A DNA stretch of 64,000 nt. Origin: Phytophthora quininea (Eukaryota > Oomycota > Peronosporomycetes > Peronosporales > Peronosporaceae). Position numbers and translations under genes: made by a program. A model generated the notes under the pieces. The model saw only the letters and a list, made by a program, of their open reading frames with translations, ran no database searches and was not told the DNA's origin. How positions within the stretch are numbered: position 1 is the stretch's first letter; the number at the start of each line of letters is the position of its first letter. The DNA is taken from the NCBI GenBank assembly GCA_011947345.1, contig JAAVTG010000621.1:248001-312000 (forward strand), in the 5' to 3' direction. This document shows, piece after piece, positions 9,851 through 21,435 of the stretch.

Positions 9851-11409
9851 TTACGGCAGCGGAATGGACTGAGCACTGTGGAAAATGTCCAGTGGGTCGT
9901 ACTGCTTCTTGATCTCGCGCAGTCGAGCAAAGTTGTCGGCACCCCAGTAGCGCTGGCCAAAGTCCTTGCCGAGGTCGAGGTCGCAGTAGTTCTGGTAGTT
10001 GCCACCGTCAAAGTAGGGCTCCAGAGCATCCGCGATGCCGCGAATCCACTTGTACGACGGAGACGTCTCTGGCTCGTCCTTCTTGGCACCGACACCGATC
10101 TGCACAGACCACACGGCGTTGCGGTGGTTCCACGGGGTCATGTCGTTCTTCTGGGTGGCGAACACGCCGCCGTAGGCTTCAAACTGGATGTAGCACCACG
10201 TCGTGTTGGGCAGGTTGTCGGCCCACTCGATCACGGTCTCCACTCCCTTGTCGTCCATGACCGAGTTGGAGTATCCGCCCTTGATCTTGCTGTAGTCCTT
10301 GTCGGCGGTCTTGAGGTGGTGGGCCACGTCAAGCGAGCTCAGGTCGTCACAAGTGTCCTTCCAGATGTAAGCCTTGGTCGCAAGCTGCGAGCAGTTGTCA
10401 CGACGGTCGTCCGTAGTGACGTGACCGATGCTCATGAGTCCCGAGTCGTTCAACAGCTTGTTCAGCTCGTCCTTCTTACCAAGGTACTGGCCCGTGAGTC
10501 TCGCGACACCACCGTCCACGACGAGCTGTGTGGTGACCTTGGAGTCGGCGGTCGGGAAGTAGTCCATCCACGTGCGAAGAACCTCAGCCCGCACAGATTT
10601 GTTGAAAGCGATCTTGAACACCGACACCTCGGGCATCTTGTAGACCTTGATGGTGAACTGGGTCACGATGCCGAACGAACCGGCACCACCACCGCGCAGG
10701 GCCCAGAACAGATCCGTGTTCTCCGTGGGGAAGCCGTGACCACGGTACCGTTGTGCAGCACGACGCGCATCTCGGTGGTCATGTCGGCGGCGAGACCGTA
10801 GTGGCGAGCCACCATGCCGTAGCCTCCCCGAAACGTGGCCGCCGATACCAACGCTGGGGCACGTGCCGGCGTTGAAGTTGTATCCGCCGAGACGGTCGAT
10901 CTCCGTGTAGATCCACGCGAGTCGGGCACCGGCTTGAACGGTGACGATAGCGGACCCTCGGCCGCGTCCTCGGACACGAGTTTGATGTCCACCATGTCGG
11001 CGATGTCGATCACGAGCGAACCGTCCATGGAGGACAGTACTTCGTACGAGTGACCGCCACTACGAGGCACCGGGGCGAGGCCATTGTCCACCGCACACTT
11101 GACGGCACGAACGACGTCGTCTTCCGAGGTGGCGAAGTAGACGCCGGCAGGCTTGCGGTCGATACGAGCCTTGGGGCCCGTGGCGTAGTCCTCGTAGAGC
11201 GGTGACTCCGCCACGAAGAAGTTGGTGTCGACGGTGACGGTGTCGTTGCCATTGCTGGTGGTGCCGTTAGCTCCATCCATGCACTTCTCGAACGCCTGCA
11301 GCTGGGACGCCGTGTCGTTTTGAGTCTGCTGCTGTTGTTCCGTCTGCGCGAAAGCGGTCGTGGCAGCTACGGCCGCGAGCAGCGTGACGACTCGAGAGAG
11401 GAGGACCAT
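9851..11409 (-). CDS. Secreted FAD-dependent oxidase, berberine-bridge type (copy 2)
   Basis: Near-identical to copy 1 in its first 120 codons and its last 270 codons. It has the same signal peptide, PRSGGHSYE His motif and BBE C-terminus. Three run-length breaks are needed: CCC 10954-10956 (one short), CCCC 10826-10829 (two short compared with a six-base run implied by the protein) and GGGG 10727-10730 (one short); the first two together restore frame. Between about 10760 and 11000 the sequence follows copy 3 instead of copy 1 (for example ATCAAACTC against GTCAAGCTC, and GACATGACCACCGAG), so this gene is a mosaic. Expression would be from the right-hand arm, convergent with copy 1 across the GH12 relic. 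Confidence 0.8.
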
Positions 11410-11535
11410 CGCCGTAGACTTCAGGAGAACTTGTCCGGCGCCACGTAAATTCAGGAATGAGCAATGCTAGGTCTCTTGGATAGAATGCAACGCCATCGTC
11501 TTCATGCACAGTGCACTCTGAAATCGTGGACAATT

Positions 11536-11566
11536 CCGGATGTTTCGCGCTAGGATACAACTCCGG
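11536..11566 (-). promoter_or_regulatory. 31-bp CCGG-flanked element upstream of oxidase copy 2
   Basis: Read on the gene's strand it matches the copy 1 element over ATCCTAGCGCGAAACATCCG and lies 127 bp before the start codon. Confidence 0.4.
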
Positions 11567-11642
11567 ATTTGATGATTACCTCCGCAGACACGTGATGCCA
11601 GCTATTCCATGGCATTGCACATTGCTCGAGATAACGAGTCAC

Positions 11643-11693
11643 GATTATGGGACGTCAAGGAGCTCAATTTGAGCTCCCTGTCATCCCATAATC
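11643..11693. repeat. 51-bp near-perfect palindrome
   Basis: GATTATGGGA at one end pairs with TCCCATAATC at the other, and GGAGCTCAA pairs with TTTGAGCTCC in the middle. Only a few mismatches. It could form a long hairpin. No mobile-element end is obvious. Confidence 0.75.
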
Positions 11694-11954
11694 ACTGACA
11701 TAGAGCCTCAATACCAGTGATGTTGATCCAGAGTCGTGCCGACGGTCTTCGGCACAATCGCGACAGGGAGAGGCAGCACGCTGCAACCGCACGACGGACG
11801 ATTCTCCCAGCACGTTGTTAATCGAGTTTTAGTCACCATTGCCGACGCACATGGGATTTCAAAGCCTCGAATTCGTTCCTGCGTGCATCCTTCAAAGCCT
11901 GGAACCGTTCAATCTAACGTGCCGGTGGCTGTGCTGTGGTACAGCCGTCGATTG

Positions 11955-12580
11955 TGCTTCTGCTTTGACGGATCAAGGGAGGAATTACCTTGTCTAAGTG
12001 GCAAAGAACTTGGATTTGTCGGCACGTGGTCTAGCTTTGCAAATTCTAAAAGAATTCTCTTCCAGCCTACAAAGAGCTGCTCGTTGCTTCTCGGGTGCCA
12101 TAACGCTGGATAGCAGCGCGTCTGCGTTGAAGGACACGATTACTTTAGCAAATTCCCGATCTAACGGTGTGGCCATCGATGCTGCCTGGATGAGGACCAC
12201 AGTCTCACACACTGACCCTGTTTGCAAGGACCCTGTGATATCCGTCATACACTGCCGTGCGGTCACGATGTTCACGGGTTCACTGTTCAATGGCCAGCTT
12301 CACTAGGAAAAATGGCATTCTCAACGAAATATGCAACCATCCTGTGGCATTTGCCTTAGTCATAATTTCCAGCTCCAGCTTGAGGATAGCCGTTTCCAGC
12401 AGTTTTCCAGCTAACACTGATGAGCTTTCACAGCGCTAGGTTGTGTTCGCGAATGCAAATGACGATTAATCAAGCCGCGTCTACAAGTACTTAGTAAGTA
12501 CTTGCACGACTTTCCCACGTGCCGACAAATCTAAGTTCTTTCCACTTGATAAGGTAATTCCTCCGGATCAAGGAAATGCT
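11955..12580. repeat. Local inverted repeat inside the right arm
   Basis: About 65 bp at 11960-12027 (GGAGGAATTACCTTGTCTAA through TTTGTCGGCACGTGG) recurs in reverse complement at 12515-12577 (CCACGTGCCGACAAAT through GGTAATTCCTCC), with roughly 490 bp between. This extra sequence accounts for part of the length difference between the two large arms. Confidence 0.75.
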
Positions 12581-12862
12581 TTTTTGCCAATACGCAAACA
12601 TTGCCGCGTCAGCTTCATGACATAGCGACCGAGCAAGCTGTCTATACACCCGTTTACGCTCCGCCACGAACAGCCCTGGCTTTCGTGTCCGATCGTAAAG
12701 TCGAAGACGTCCGCTGGAGATAGTGTTGTTTTGCCGAGTCTCAGAAACTGGTTTTATCTTTTTATCTAGTTTTGTCCTAGTATAAAACTGAGACAAAACC
12801 CACAAGCCTGCTGTCGCGCGCAACCTCGAGCAAGAAGCGAAGCAAAGAGCGTGCTGCTCCAT
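12491..12862 (-). other. Unrecognised 123-codon reading frame, probable relic
   Basis: Open frame in the right arm whose C-terminal part (AYWQKSISLIRRNYLIKWKE) is the diverged partner of the relic at 6260-6365 on the other arm. It is rich in W, K and R, a little like the Sfi1-type repeats of the gene at 50.8 kb, but I cannot assign it. The upstream part has no counterpart I can trust. Confidence 0.3.
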
Positions 12863-13319
12863 CAGGAAGACGCATCCACATGAGTAAGCTGTTGCGAAAA
12901 TGAAGACGTTCGAGTTTAGATCTGTTCGTTTGAATACTCGTAAGTGTAGTCAATGTAGTAAGAGATGTCTTGAGTCTCGATTCGCGCTTCACCACCGTCG
13001 CTTTCATGCAGCGTCTTACAGCGCTCTACGCACCTCTCTCCTCGCTCGAATGCCCCTTGCTCTCCTTGCACGACGGACGCTGGAGCTGCATACGGTTTCA
13101 AGCAAGTTCTAATTAAATTGTTTCATAACTGGTCCCAGTATTACATATATGACCAATTTTCTGACTAAGTTTTAACGAAAAACTCAGTTATAACTTGATA
13201 CAATACTCAAGGTCAGACAAAACCCGGACAAAATTAAATCAACACTAGCTGGAGCAGAAAGAAGCATGTAAACTTCGAACACCCAGTCGAGTACGAATAT
13301 GGTATGATATTTATTTTAT

Positions 13320-13660
13320 TTATTTGCTTCCAGGCTTCTTCCACACCCAGCGGTAAAATGGCAACTTCCTTGCCTTCACAAGAATGGCCAGACTCTTTGA
13401 CAGCGCCGGCTGACCGAGTTCATCGGAGTTCTCTGGAAGGTGAAAGATGCTTCCAGGTCCAGTGAAAAACGCTTTAGAGTCCCAGCACTCCGGTCACAAT
13501 TGGCTTCCTGCAACGCGGATCATGTGAGAACTGGAACTTGATCGGCGGCAGGGCTTCTCTTATTCCTCGGTATTCGTATCATCACATCTGAGCGCATGAT
13601 TTTCAAATGCATCAAGACGCCTGCAACCCATTACAGAGAGAAACATGTCCTACATAATCA
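13320..13660 (-). pseudogene. Relic of an unrecognised coding gene (right copy)
   Basis: Inverted, diverged partner of 5645-6020. Reading the minus strand gives KAFFTGPGS, DELGQPALSKSLA and LPFYRWVWKKPG in one frame. Stops interrupt it upstream. Confidence 0.5.
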
Positions 13661-13669
13661 CATAGATAA

Positions 13670-14700
13670 ATGATATCCTGCTGTATATGATACGACTTCG
13701 ATCCGGTAGTGAACAAAATGTATGTATAATGTATTAATGATAATTGTTATGCATACAATATTACTGGGATAGTGCTGACAAGACCCAGTCCAACAAATAT
13801 GTATTAGTGTTCTGTCCGTAGGTCATACTGCCCACGAGTTTTCATGTGGAGTTCTATACGACAAGTGCAATTTCGATCTAACAACCTCACACGTTAAATT
13901 GAAGCGCTTACACAAAGAATTATAGTGTTGCGGTTTGCTAACCTTACATCCCAGAGTGGATTATCCGTCCAATCCAGGAACCTGCGAAAATGAGTGTCTT
14001 ATTCCAAGTGCGCCCTTGTGTATTTATTCGTTTACAAGCGTGATGGGCTTCTAAAACACAACGAAAATAGCGTTGACAAGTAAAGTGAAGTCAACCAAGG
14101 TCTGCAATCACAAATGAGAAAACGCTATATATGATACCGCACCGAGCAAAGGGACTTATCATTTAGTACCGATTCCGCTGTATTTACTTCCACTACAAAC
14201 CGCTACTTAATAGCGGATGCACTTAAATAAAAACTTCCTCTTGAATCATATCCTTTGAGGTCCTATTGCCATGTATTTAACGTATATAAAAGCACGCAGA
14301 TCGCTACCCGATGCATTACTTAATTAACATGCGCACAGCTGTCATCGTCACTATTAAAACTGAGTTGAGTGCGGCAAGTGGTGTGCATGATTGCAGTAAA
14401 TGCTCCTCAGAAAAAATCACATCTGACTGAAGGACAGCTTAAAGATACGTCATCATTCCTTCACTACCCCCTCCTCCTCCTTCTCGCTCCGATCAGGTAA
14501 CCTGAGTTGTATTGTCTCTTACACGATGTAATCCGCCCTGTAGCAGCGGCAACTCAATCTAAACAGCAGAATCATTGCATGACAGTTGAACGCAACGTAC
14601 GACTACAGCGGCAATGATACGTATATTAGGAAGCAAGTAGAAAACACCAAGTAGGAAACCAACAGAAACTACTACAGAGTAGCTGGGCTTTGCATTAAGA
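13670..14700. other. AT-rich stretch, nothing recognised
   Basis: No open frame of note on either strand and no splice-linked coding segments. Nothing seen. Confidence 0.5.
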
Positions 14701-15640
14701 AGAGCGGAATTAAATTCACTTTGGATTTCTCAAGCATCTAGCGACATGACACTGTGGTGTAGCGGGATTTATCAAAATCCACTTCCACTGCGCCCAGACA
14801 CCGACTAACGGAGGGGGCACTCCGATATCCGTGAGGATGTTGAAGGTGTGTTCACCTTGTGTACCCGTCGGCGGACCGGATCTGCTATTCGGGTGCTTCG
14901 AGGATGCTTGATCTATGAAGATCGAACGTCTTGGCGTTACGTGGGAGGTCAGGAGCAGCGTGGGAATCTTCACTCTGCGTCCTTGAATAATTACCAGACC
15001 AGTAATCGCTTGGATCTACCTGGATCTGGGGCCTGGATCATGGATCCAGGAGGGGGTTGCCGTGAGGGGTGTGTTGTCTTCCTTTCCCTTACGTGACGCT
15101 TCCAATAGCGTGGCCTTGGGGGCTGAGGGTCGGTCAGTCGTCCTGGCCAAGTAGTAACTCCAGTAGACTTCGGATCCGCACTTGGTACTAGTGGATTCAG
15201 GCTGCGAGTGGATCTGGCAGATATACTATCCAGATCACCCGAGCACTGCTTGATCCGCGGTGACCCCGACGTAGCTGGACTGGGCCAATGTAGATCCCGT
15301 AGTCTTAGGCGCTAGGAAGGGCACTTGTGGTGTACAAGGCAAATTCGACCTTGTATTAAGTAAATTATGAGTGGATTCATTGGAGATCACATCCCAAAAC
15401 CTATTATCTGTACCATTTCTATACCTGCCGCTGGATGTTGTCGCTTGATCAGTCCTCTGGTGTGCCAGATCCACGCCTGGAACGGTCTTGGTTGCAGGTC
15501 TGGGCTGCCCACGTCTGGATCCAGTGTTTCCGCGATGTATCCATGTCTGATCCGGGGATCTGAGTCCGGATCCAGCATGATCCAGCATGCTGAGTTCCCG
15601 TATCGACCGCATTTCCGGAAAATCACTTCACCACAACATT
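14700..15640. repeat. LTR/leader-like repeat with GGATCC-rich motifs
   Basis: Contains many variants of CTGGATC/GATCCAGG (for example near 15020-15050, 15515-15525, 15565-15590), a motif that is also clustered at 54.2-55.5 kb. It directly precedes the gag-like relic, so it is probably the leader or LTR region of an old retrotransposon. Element ends could not be placed. Confidence 0.4.
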
Positions 15641-15661
15641 ACAAATTTATGACACTACAAA

Positions 15662-16350
15662 TTGCTCTTAGTTGTGTAAAGTTCACACAGCTGCAAACAG
15701 CAGCCAGGAGCCACCCCAGCAGAAACACAGTCGTGCCAATACAGCTGGAGACGACGGCGACACTACGACTGTTCAAGCAACCGAAAGCCTTTGGACGGCG
15801 TTGGAGCCTCCTCCTATTGTCTGCTTCTCCCACGAGGCTCTCGTCAAATGGACCGGAGAGAGCGATCTCCGCGAGGCTGCACTCAAGTCTCGGTGGCAGA
15901 AATACGGCGAAGCACCTTCAACGGTGGTAATCCCCGCAATTGACACAATCAATAGACGCTTGCTGAAGACGTTCTGTGAGTTTGAACGGAAAGTTAAGGT
16001 GACGAAGATGACCAACAACCAGCTCGTTGAAGCATATTTGCAAATCATAGCGAGCACAATCAGCGACCAGATCCCGAACTTACACGCCGAAATGACTCGG
16101 CAATCTCAAGACCAATTTGAAGCAGAAAGGCGTAAAAGGTCGCATTATGAACTACTTTGACAATATTATTGAGGAGAACAGGCTGACCAACACACTGAGG
16201 GACAACGACAAACTGAAGGGCAAGTTGTTGACAGAAATCTGCGACCTACCAGCTTAAAAGAGCAAGTTCAACTTCGTCAAGATCTCGATCAAACAACAAA
16301 AAGTAGCGTGTCTCGTCTCTTTGATGTGATTAAAGCCGAGGCATGAAAAT
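15662..16350 (+). pseudogene. Gypsy-type gag relic
   Basis: The frame at 15672-16160 (162 codons) reads CFSHEALVKW, then a charged region ending FCEFERKVKV and NNQLVEAYLQ. Sequence after it, in another frame, reads MNYFDNIIEENRLTN and KLKGKLLTEICDLPA. This order (a 'W-x-x-R' start, a helical middle, 'YF..I.EENGL' and 'K-K-LL' parts) is what I know from gag proteins of oomycete Ty3/gypsy elements. The frame breaks at about 16130-16150 and no protease or RT follows, so it is a 5' fragment of a dead element. Confidence 0.55.
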
Positions 16351-16359
16351 ATCAGCAGT

Positions 16360-19300
16360 CTTTTGATTTATACTGAACAGACAGATGCAAGACGCAAAAC
16401 AAACCGCCAAGGGCCACATCAGCAACGGGCGGCAAGCTGCAGAGCGGTAGCCATCCACGACAAGGGTGTGGAGAATGATCAGCAGCTCGAAAGCGCGATG
16501 ACACCCCTGTTCAAGTCTGTCTGCGTCGCAGGGAGCTTGCTGAGTAAGTGCCCCACAGCAACGAACGAGCAAAAGGAAGCGACCATCTAAGCATTCAGGG
16601 AACAGCAGAGGAGTACAGAGGCCGCTTAGATGAAGTGCTTCTACAGCCAGGTGACGAACTCGAACAGAACCACGTGGCTATGATTTGTGCCAATTACCAG
16701 GGGCTATTAATTTTGGGGGTTACTAAATCAGGTAGAACCACTTACTTGACTCGCAAACTAGTGTTGAGACTCCATGTTTGGCATTACTTTATTTGAACTC
16801 TTTTGTGTGCTGTGGTTGTAGCTACAGAATTCCTGTAATACTACACCTTTATGAGTTTGTCGTGGACATCAATATTCTCAATTTGTAGAACCATCCATTA
16901 GTTTGCGTATTGCAGAATAAAGTGACCAATCAATTATAAATAGAAATCAACATAATTAAAGCTAACTAGGAGTTCACAATAGGGCAATAGCGAATTTCTA
17001 ACATTTTTGCTGGATAGGAGTCTGCAAGGCAGGGAACGGTCTCCAAACCCATATAGACTGCGTCCAGAAGCTCCTCGGGACAAGAGTGATTGAAATTCAG
17101 TGTTTTGTCATCAGTGGTGGTGACAAGTCTGGTCAGTGAAGAGAGCGGCTAGTGTAGATTATAGCATGAATTGAATAGTGGTGCGGCAGGGTTTTCCAAA
17201 TCCGTTATTTGTACATGGTTGGCTTGCCATTCAACTTATATTACATGATATGTATGAGGTGGCAAGTTCAGAGTTTTGAAAAATGTCGGTATGTTTTTCT
17301 TAGCTAAAAACTAGGTGTACACATCTAACCACAGGGCTTTTGATATTGCCTAAACGTTTGTGTTAGGTGTACATTCAAGTGTAGTGTCCAATGTGTCCCG
17401 ATAAAAACAGTTTCTTGAGGAAAAAAACTCAAAATGACCAACTATTCCATCGTTTTCGACATGACATATGTTCAGAAACTATTATATTTTGCTACAACAA
17501 TGTCATGTGAAAGAAATTCCAATCGAACGATGTTTTTATTTTCCTTATAGAAAGTCGCAGCCACATTGCTCAAAATGCTATATTTGATCTACAATAATTC
17601 AATAACCAAAACAGTTCCGATCATGTCACCACTTCATTTAGAAAATGTCAATTTATGGTATAGAAAAATGTGAGCTAATTTTAAAACTGGAAATTTTAGT
17701 TTTGGGGTTACCACGAAAATGCCGTTTTCGGTCTGATTGAGTCAGGCTTTAACAATTTCAGCATAACATGGCTGAGATAGAGTCTTGAACACAAATAATG
17801 TGTGCACGAACGAGTAGACGTCGATCCACTCTAGCTTCTTGATACTCCGCGTAATGCTTGCGTTCGTCGAAGATGACACGCTTAGCCCCACCCGTGGTGA
17901 ATAGTAGTCTATCGACGCGGAGAACAACACAGCGCCCGTAGACGTATATGTTATTAGCACCAAGTACCCAAACACCGGCCTCCAATGCCAGTTCCAACAA
18001 CATGCAAATTTCTAGCATTACTCATGCAAATCTTAAACAATAAAGTGTGTGTCCGGCTGTCCATCAGGTAAAAAATTTGGACTTTTGATTGGCTAGCATG
18101 TTAACTTATGCCAACATATATTAAAAAAGATGTCACAATTTTGTTTTGATTATTTTAAACTTTAAAAGCATCTAGAATTTTGGAATATACATATTCTATC
18201 ACGACACTATGATTTTGGTTCTGACTTGCATTGCCGTCTCAAGCGCCAATACCCAGGAGCGATCCACTGCTATACTGGCTGCTTGCCCTGCGTAGTGTTT
18301 TCATTCACTTAAGCCCAAGAATGCCGCGGCTGGATTTTTCATAATTGCATTTAAAAAATCAAATCGAAAGGGAGCTGGGGCGGACGGGCTGCGCCGCTTT
18401 GCTGCGCAGCGAGAACGCTTGTATTTTGTAATGATGGAGTCCATTTAATGATGGGACTTGCCCCCGGCGTTGGAGGTCGGCAATCAAGATGTTCGAGTGG
18501 AATTCTATCGAGGCTGAAACTATCTTGGGCATTTTATATGGCTATCCCTCCATATAAAATTATAAAGCATACGTTCATGGTAGACTTGATCGCTTCTTCC
18601 GGTCTTCGACACATGCCAAACTACCTGAGCTCGTCTTGGTAAGTTTAGAACTGGGATTGAAAAGTAGATAACGCTGGCTTATACTGCGCTCCCTAGCTGG
18701 CGTCGTGTGCTGCAGTAGATCGACCCAGCTACAAAGCAGAGATCCTAGGTGCGACCCAGAAGCTAGTAGCGGTGTCAAACAATACACATTATAGATACGA
18801 CCCAACAAACTGGGCAAGTCACTTTCAGCGCATCTCGATTAGCCGCCCTTTTGGAATCGATGTGCTAATATTCACCATCTTTTCCCTACGATTGCGTGGT
18901 AGTAACCCTTAGTCTGATTATGAGGAAGGCAAATGGAAAGAAGTTCCTAGATTCAGCTCTAGCTTTGACGACCATTCTTTTCTCTTCAACATTAAGTTCT
19001 CGTCGGCTTACTCTAGAGATAGGGAAGTAGAGGTCCAACCAATCTCTTGTAGCGGAGCCCACTGTATAAGGCTGGCTGTTCAACGAAATCAAGCTCTTAT
19101 CGGGTCGAAGCGATGAAACAACAAGTTTTTCATCGGATATTTATATAAAGCATGCATCATGACTGTTTGCCGTTACTTTAGTGGGACTGATATTGTTTCT
19201 GATACATGTTCAGCCACCTACTCAATTGATCGACTGATGGTGGGTATAGTACACGCTCTACCGTTGGCACTGTATTTATGGACTACGGCCAAATCATTTT

Positions 19301-21240
19301 TGCCAAAGATCAAATTTCAGAAAGTGCTCAAGTCGGAGCGTCAAGATCGCTGAAATGACGATTCAGATTGATCCCGACTTAACGCAGTTCAGCCCATACT
19401 TATGTGGTTAGCTACACTGGGTGGGGCACGCGCAAGAGACCATGCTGGGTCATCGCCCTCGCCAGCGACTAAGATCGATGCGGTGCAGATCACCGCAGAA
19501 ATCTTGCTACAATAATGGTGAGTGATCAGTTCGAGCGGCACACACTACTACAAGGTGCTAGATGACTTCGTGAAGTGTTAGCGTTACAAGATCGGCTGAG
19601 CCAGTGACATATGCTATCAGCTAATGCGACAAGTGATCACAGTTCAGCTTGGTTCCCGAGTCAGCATGATACTTCTGAGATATTATAGACAATCGATAAA
19701 TTACCGATCTGAATCTGCACCGACAGTTCAGCTTGGCTCCCGAGTCAGTACGACTAGCCGCCCAATGTTCATCGACGACGACGCGTCCACCTTGACCCAC
19801 TCGCCCGACGCCTTGAGGGAAGATGCGAGTCAGCGTCTCCGCAATTTCACCCCTGGGCAACCAGCAGTGCCCGCCGTTTCCGAAGTAGATGCAATCTGGC
19901 AGCAAGTACTAAAGTACTAGTAAGTATTCTAATATTTTCTGACTTTTGCTGACTATATTCAGAACATAAGTGTTATTAAAAGTTTACTGAGAAGTTATGT
20001 GGTGTAGTCGCCTTTCCTAACTAGCTGCACCCACAATCTCACCACAGTTTGTAATGCCGTATTTTGAGCTTTGCTTTTGATCAAATACTTTTCATGGAAA
20101 ATTACAATGGCTAAGAAGTACTTCTTTCAGGTAGAGTTTATCATTGCCTGGAGTGATGAGGCTGGTGGCACGACAAGGTCGTGTGCCCCCACTCCCACCC
20201 TCCCATTTTTAGAGCCGAAATGGGTCACCACAGCACTTCTACAAGAAGCAAATATCATAATACACAATTGCCTATAAAGCTGTTTTTGGCGACAGGCGAC
20301 GGATAAAGCGATTGCGAGGGACATCAACTTGAACGAGACGCTGGTGGGTAAAATGGCTACTCAAGGCTCTGGCTTGATTCCGCGGTCATGGTAATGTGCT
20401 TGAGATATTTCAATGATAACGACGGAGTCGGCATTGTGAATCCGAATTTCGTTACCTTTCTGGATTTGAAGGGGAATCATTCAATCGCCAATACTCTTGG
20501 GACAAGTGGTCCCAGAACCATACGTACGGTCGATGCCATTAATATGACTGCGAGGCACTGGTTACTTGGACACATCTTCACAGAACTGTAAGATGCTTGA
20601 CACGCAGCAGAAGAAGAAAGGTGACATGATGCACTCGTTAAATTGTCGGAATGTGCAATATATCATGAAATTATAGAAGTCGCGATTATACTGGCTACTA
20701 TTGGAGAGCCAGTGCGACGTGGATTTGATGAGGATGAGACTGTTGTTGGGTAGCGAATATTTGGCCGTCGGGTGGGCAGGGCTGGAAAATGCTGAATGCA
20801 CTCTGTCCCGGGCCTGGTGCCCGACAATTTGCTCAACGGGACTACGATTCCATGTACCGTGACACAGGTAAACTTTACTTTACTTTTCTGAGTTTCCGAG
20901 TCCCTGGATTGCCACTACGTAGGGTCGCCCGAGATCTTTTGAGAACTTTGCCGAAGGATCACCTGCCGCGAAGGGTCGTTGAGGACCTTTGTTCGAAAGG
21001 GTATCGCCGCCAAGAGTCGCCCCCCAATTGAGTGACCGGCAATGCGCCGTGCCGGACGCCATACAAAGACCCAGTACAAGAAATCCACCACGAAGAGAAT
21101 TAGGTACAAGATACTGCTAGAAGTGCGATGTATTAACATTAATCAGAGTTTTGTTTGCCTGAAAGGCACAAGTCACCGCGGTTTTCGTGCCTTCGGTCGC
21201 TTTCACTGGTCTTTCGTACAAGACGCCAAATCGACGCGCC
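16360..21240. other. Long AT-rich stretch without a recognised gene
   Basis: Only short open frames. A minus-strand frame at 17758-18018 (86 codons) and a plus-strand frame at 19159-19353 look mildly protein-like but match nothing I know. The part near 16370-16800 may be a tail of the gag relic. A direct repeat lies at 19.6-19.75 kb (separate entry). Confidence 0.45.
19636..19752. repeat. Direct repeat of about 30 bp
   Basis: ACAGTTCAGCTTGGTTCCCG at 19638-19657 recurs as ACAGTTCAGCTTGGCTCCCG at 19724-19743, followed in both by AGTCAG. Unit spacing is about 86 bp. It stands within a weak open frame (19624-19920). Confidence 0.6.
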
Positions 21241-21249
21241 CGACATTAG

Positions 21250-21285
21250 TGGTGGTCAGAGTTCCAGACGAGGGCCCTTTCCAAG
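21250..21285 (+). repeat. Left terminal inverted repeat of Harbinger element
   Basis: Pairs with 23550-23585 on the minus strand; core GTCAGAGTTCCAGAC is identical. Confidence 0.75.
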
Positions 21286-21435
21286 AGAAAAATAGCCGCG
21301 AAATCGATTCCCGTTGGTGCAAATTCTCTTGGATTCCAAGAGATCTCACCCGATCTTTTTCTTCCAAGAGAGCGAAGATCTCAAAATAGCGGGAGTAGGA
21401 GGCCCAAGCTGCGCACTACAGCCGTTGTACAAGCG

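Larger units (their letters stand above)
9742..13660. repeat. Right arm of large inverted duplication
   Basis: Reverse-complement partner of 5645-8568. Carries oxidase copy 2 and diverged copies of the flanking relics. The right arm is about 1 kb longer, with extra inverted-repeat sequence at 11.9-12.6 kb. Confidence 0.85.

Noticed and set aside
12491..12862. Chromodomain in YLIKWKELRFVGTWE
   Set aside because: The YL-KWK..TWE pattern is tempting, but the aromatic spacing is wrong and the left-arm homologue (FDSKWKHKRG) does not keep it.
13110..14700. Possible tRNA or small RNA genes in the AT-rich stretch
   Set aside because: No A/B box pair or cloverleaf was found by eye.
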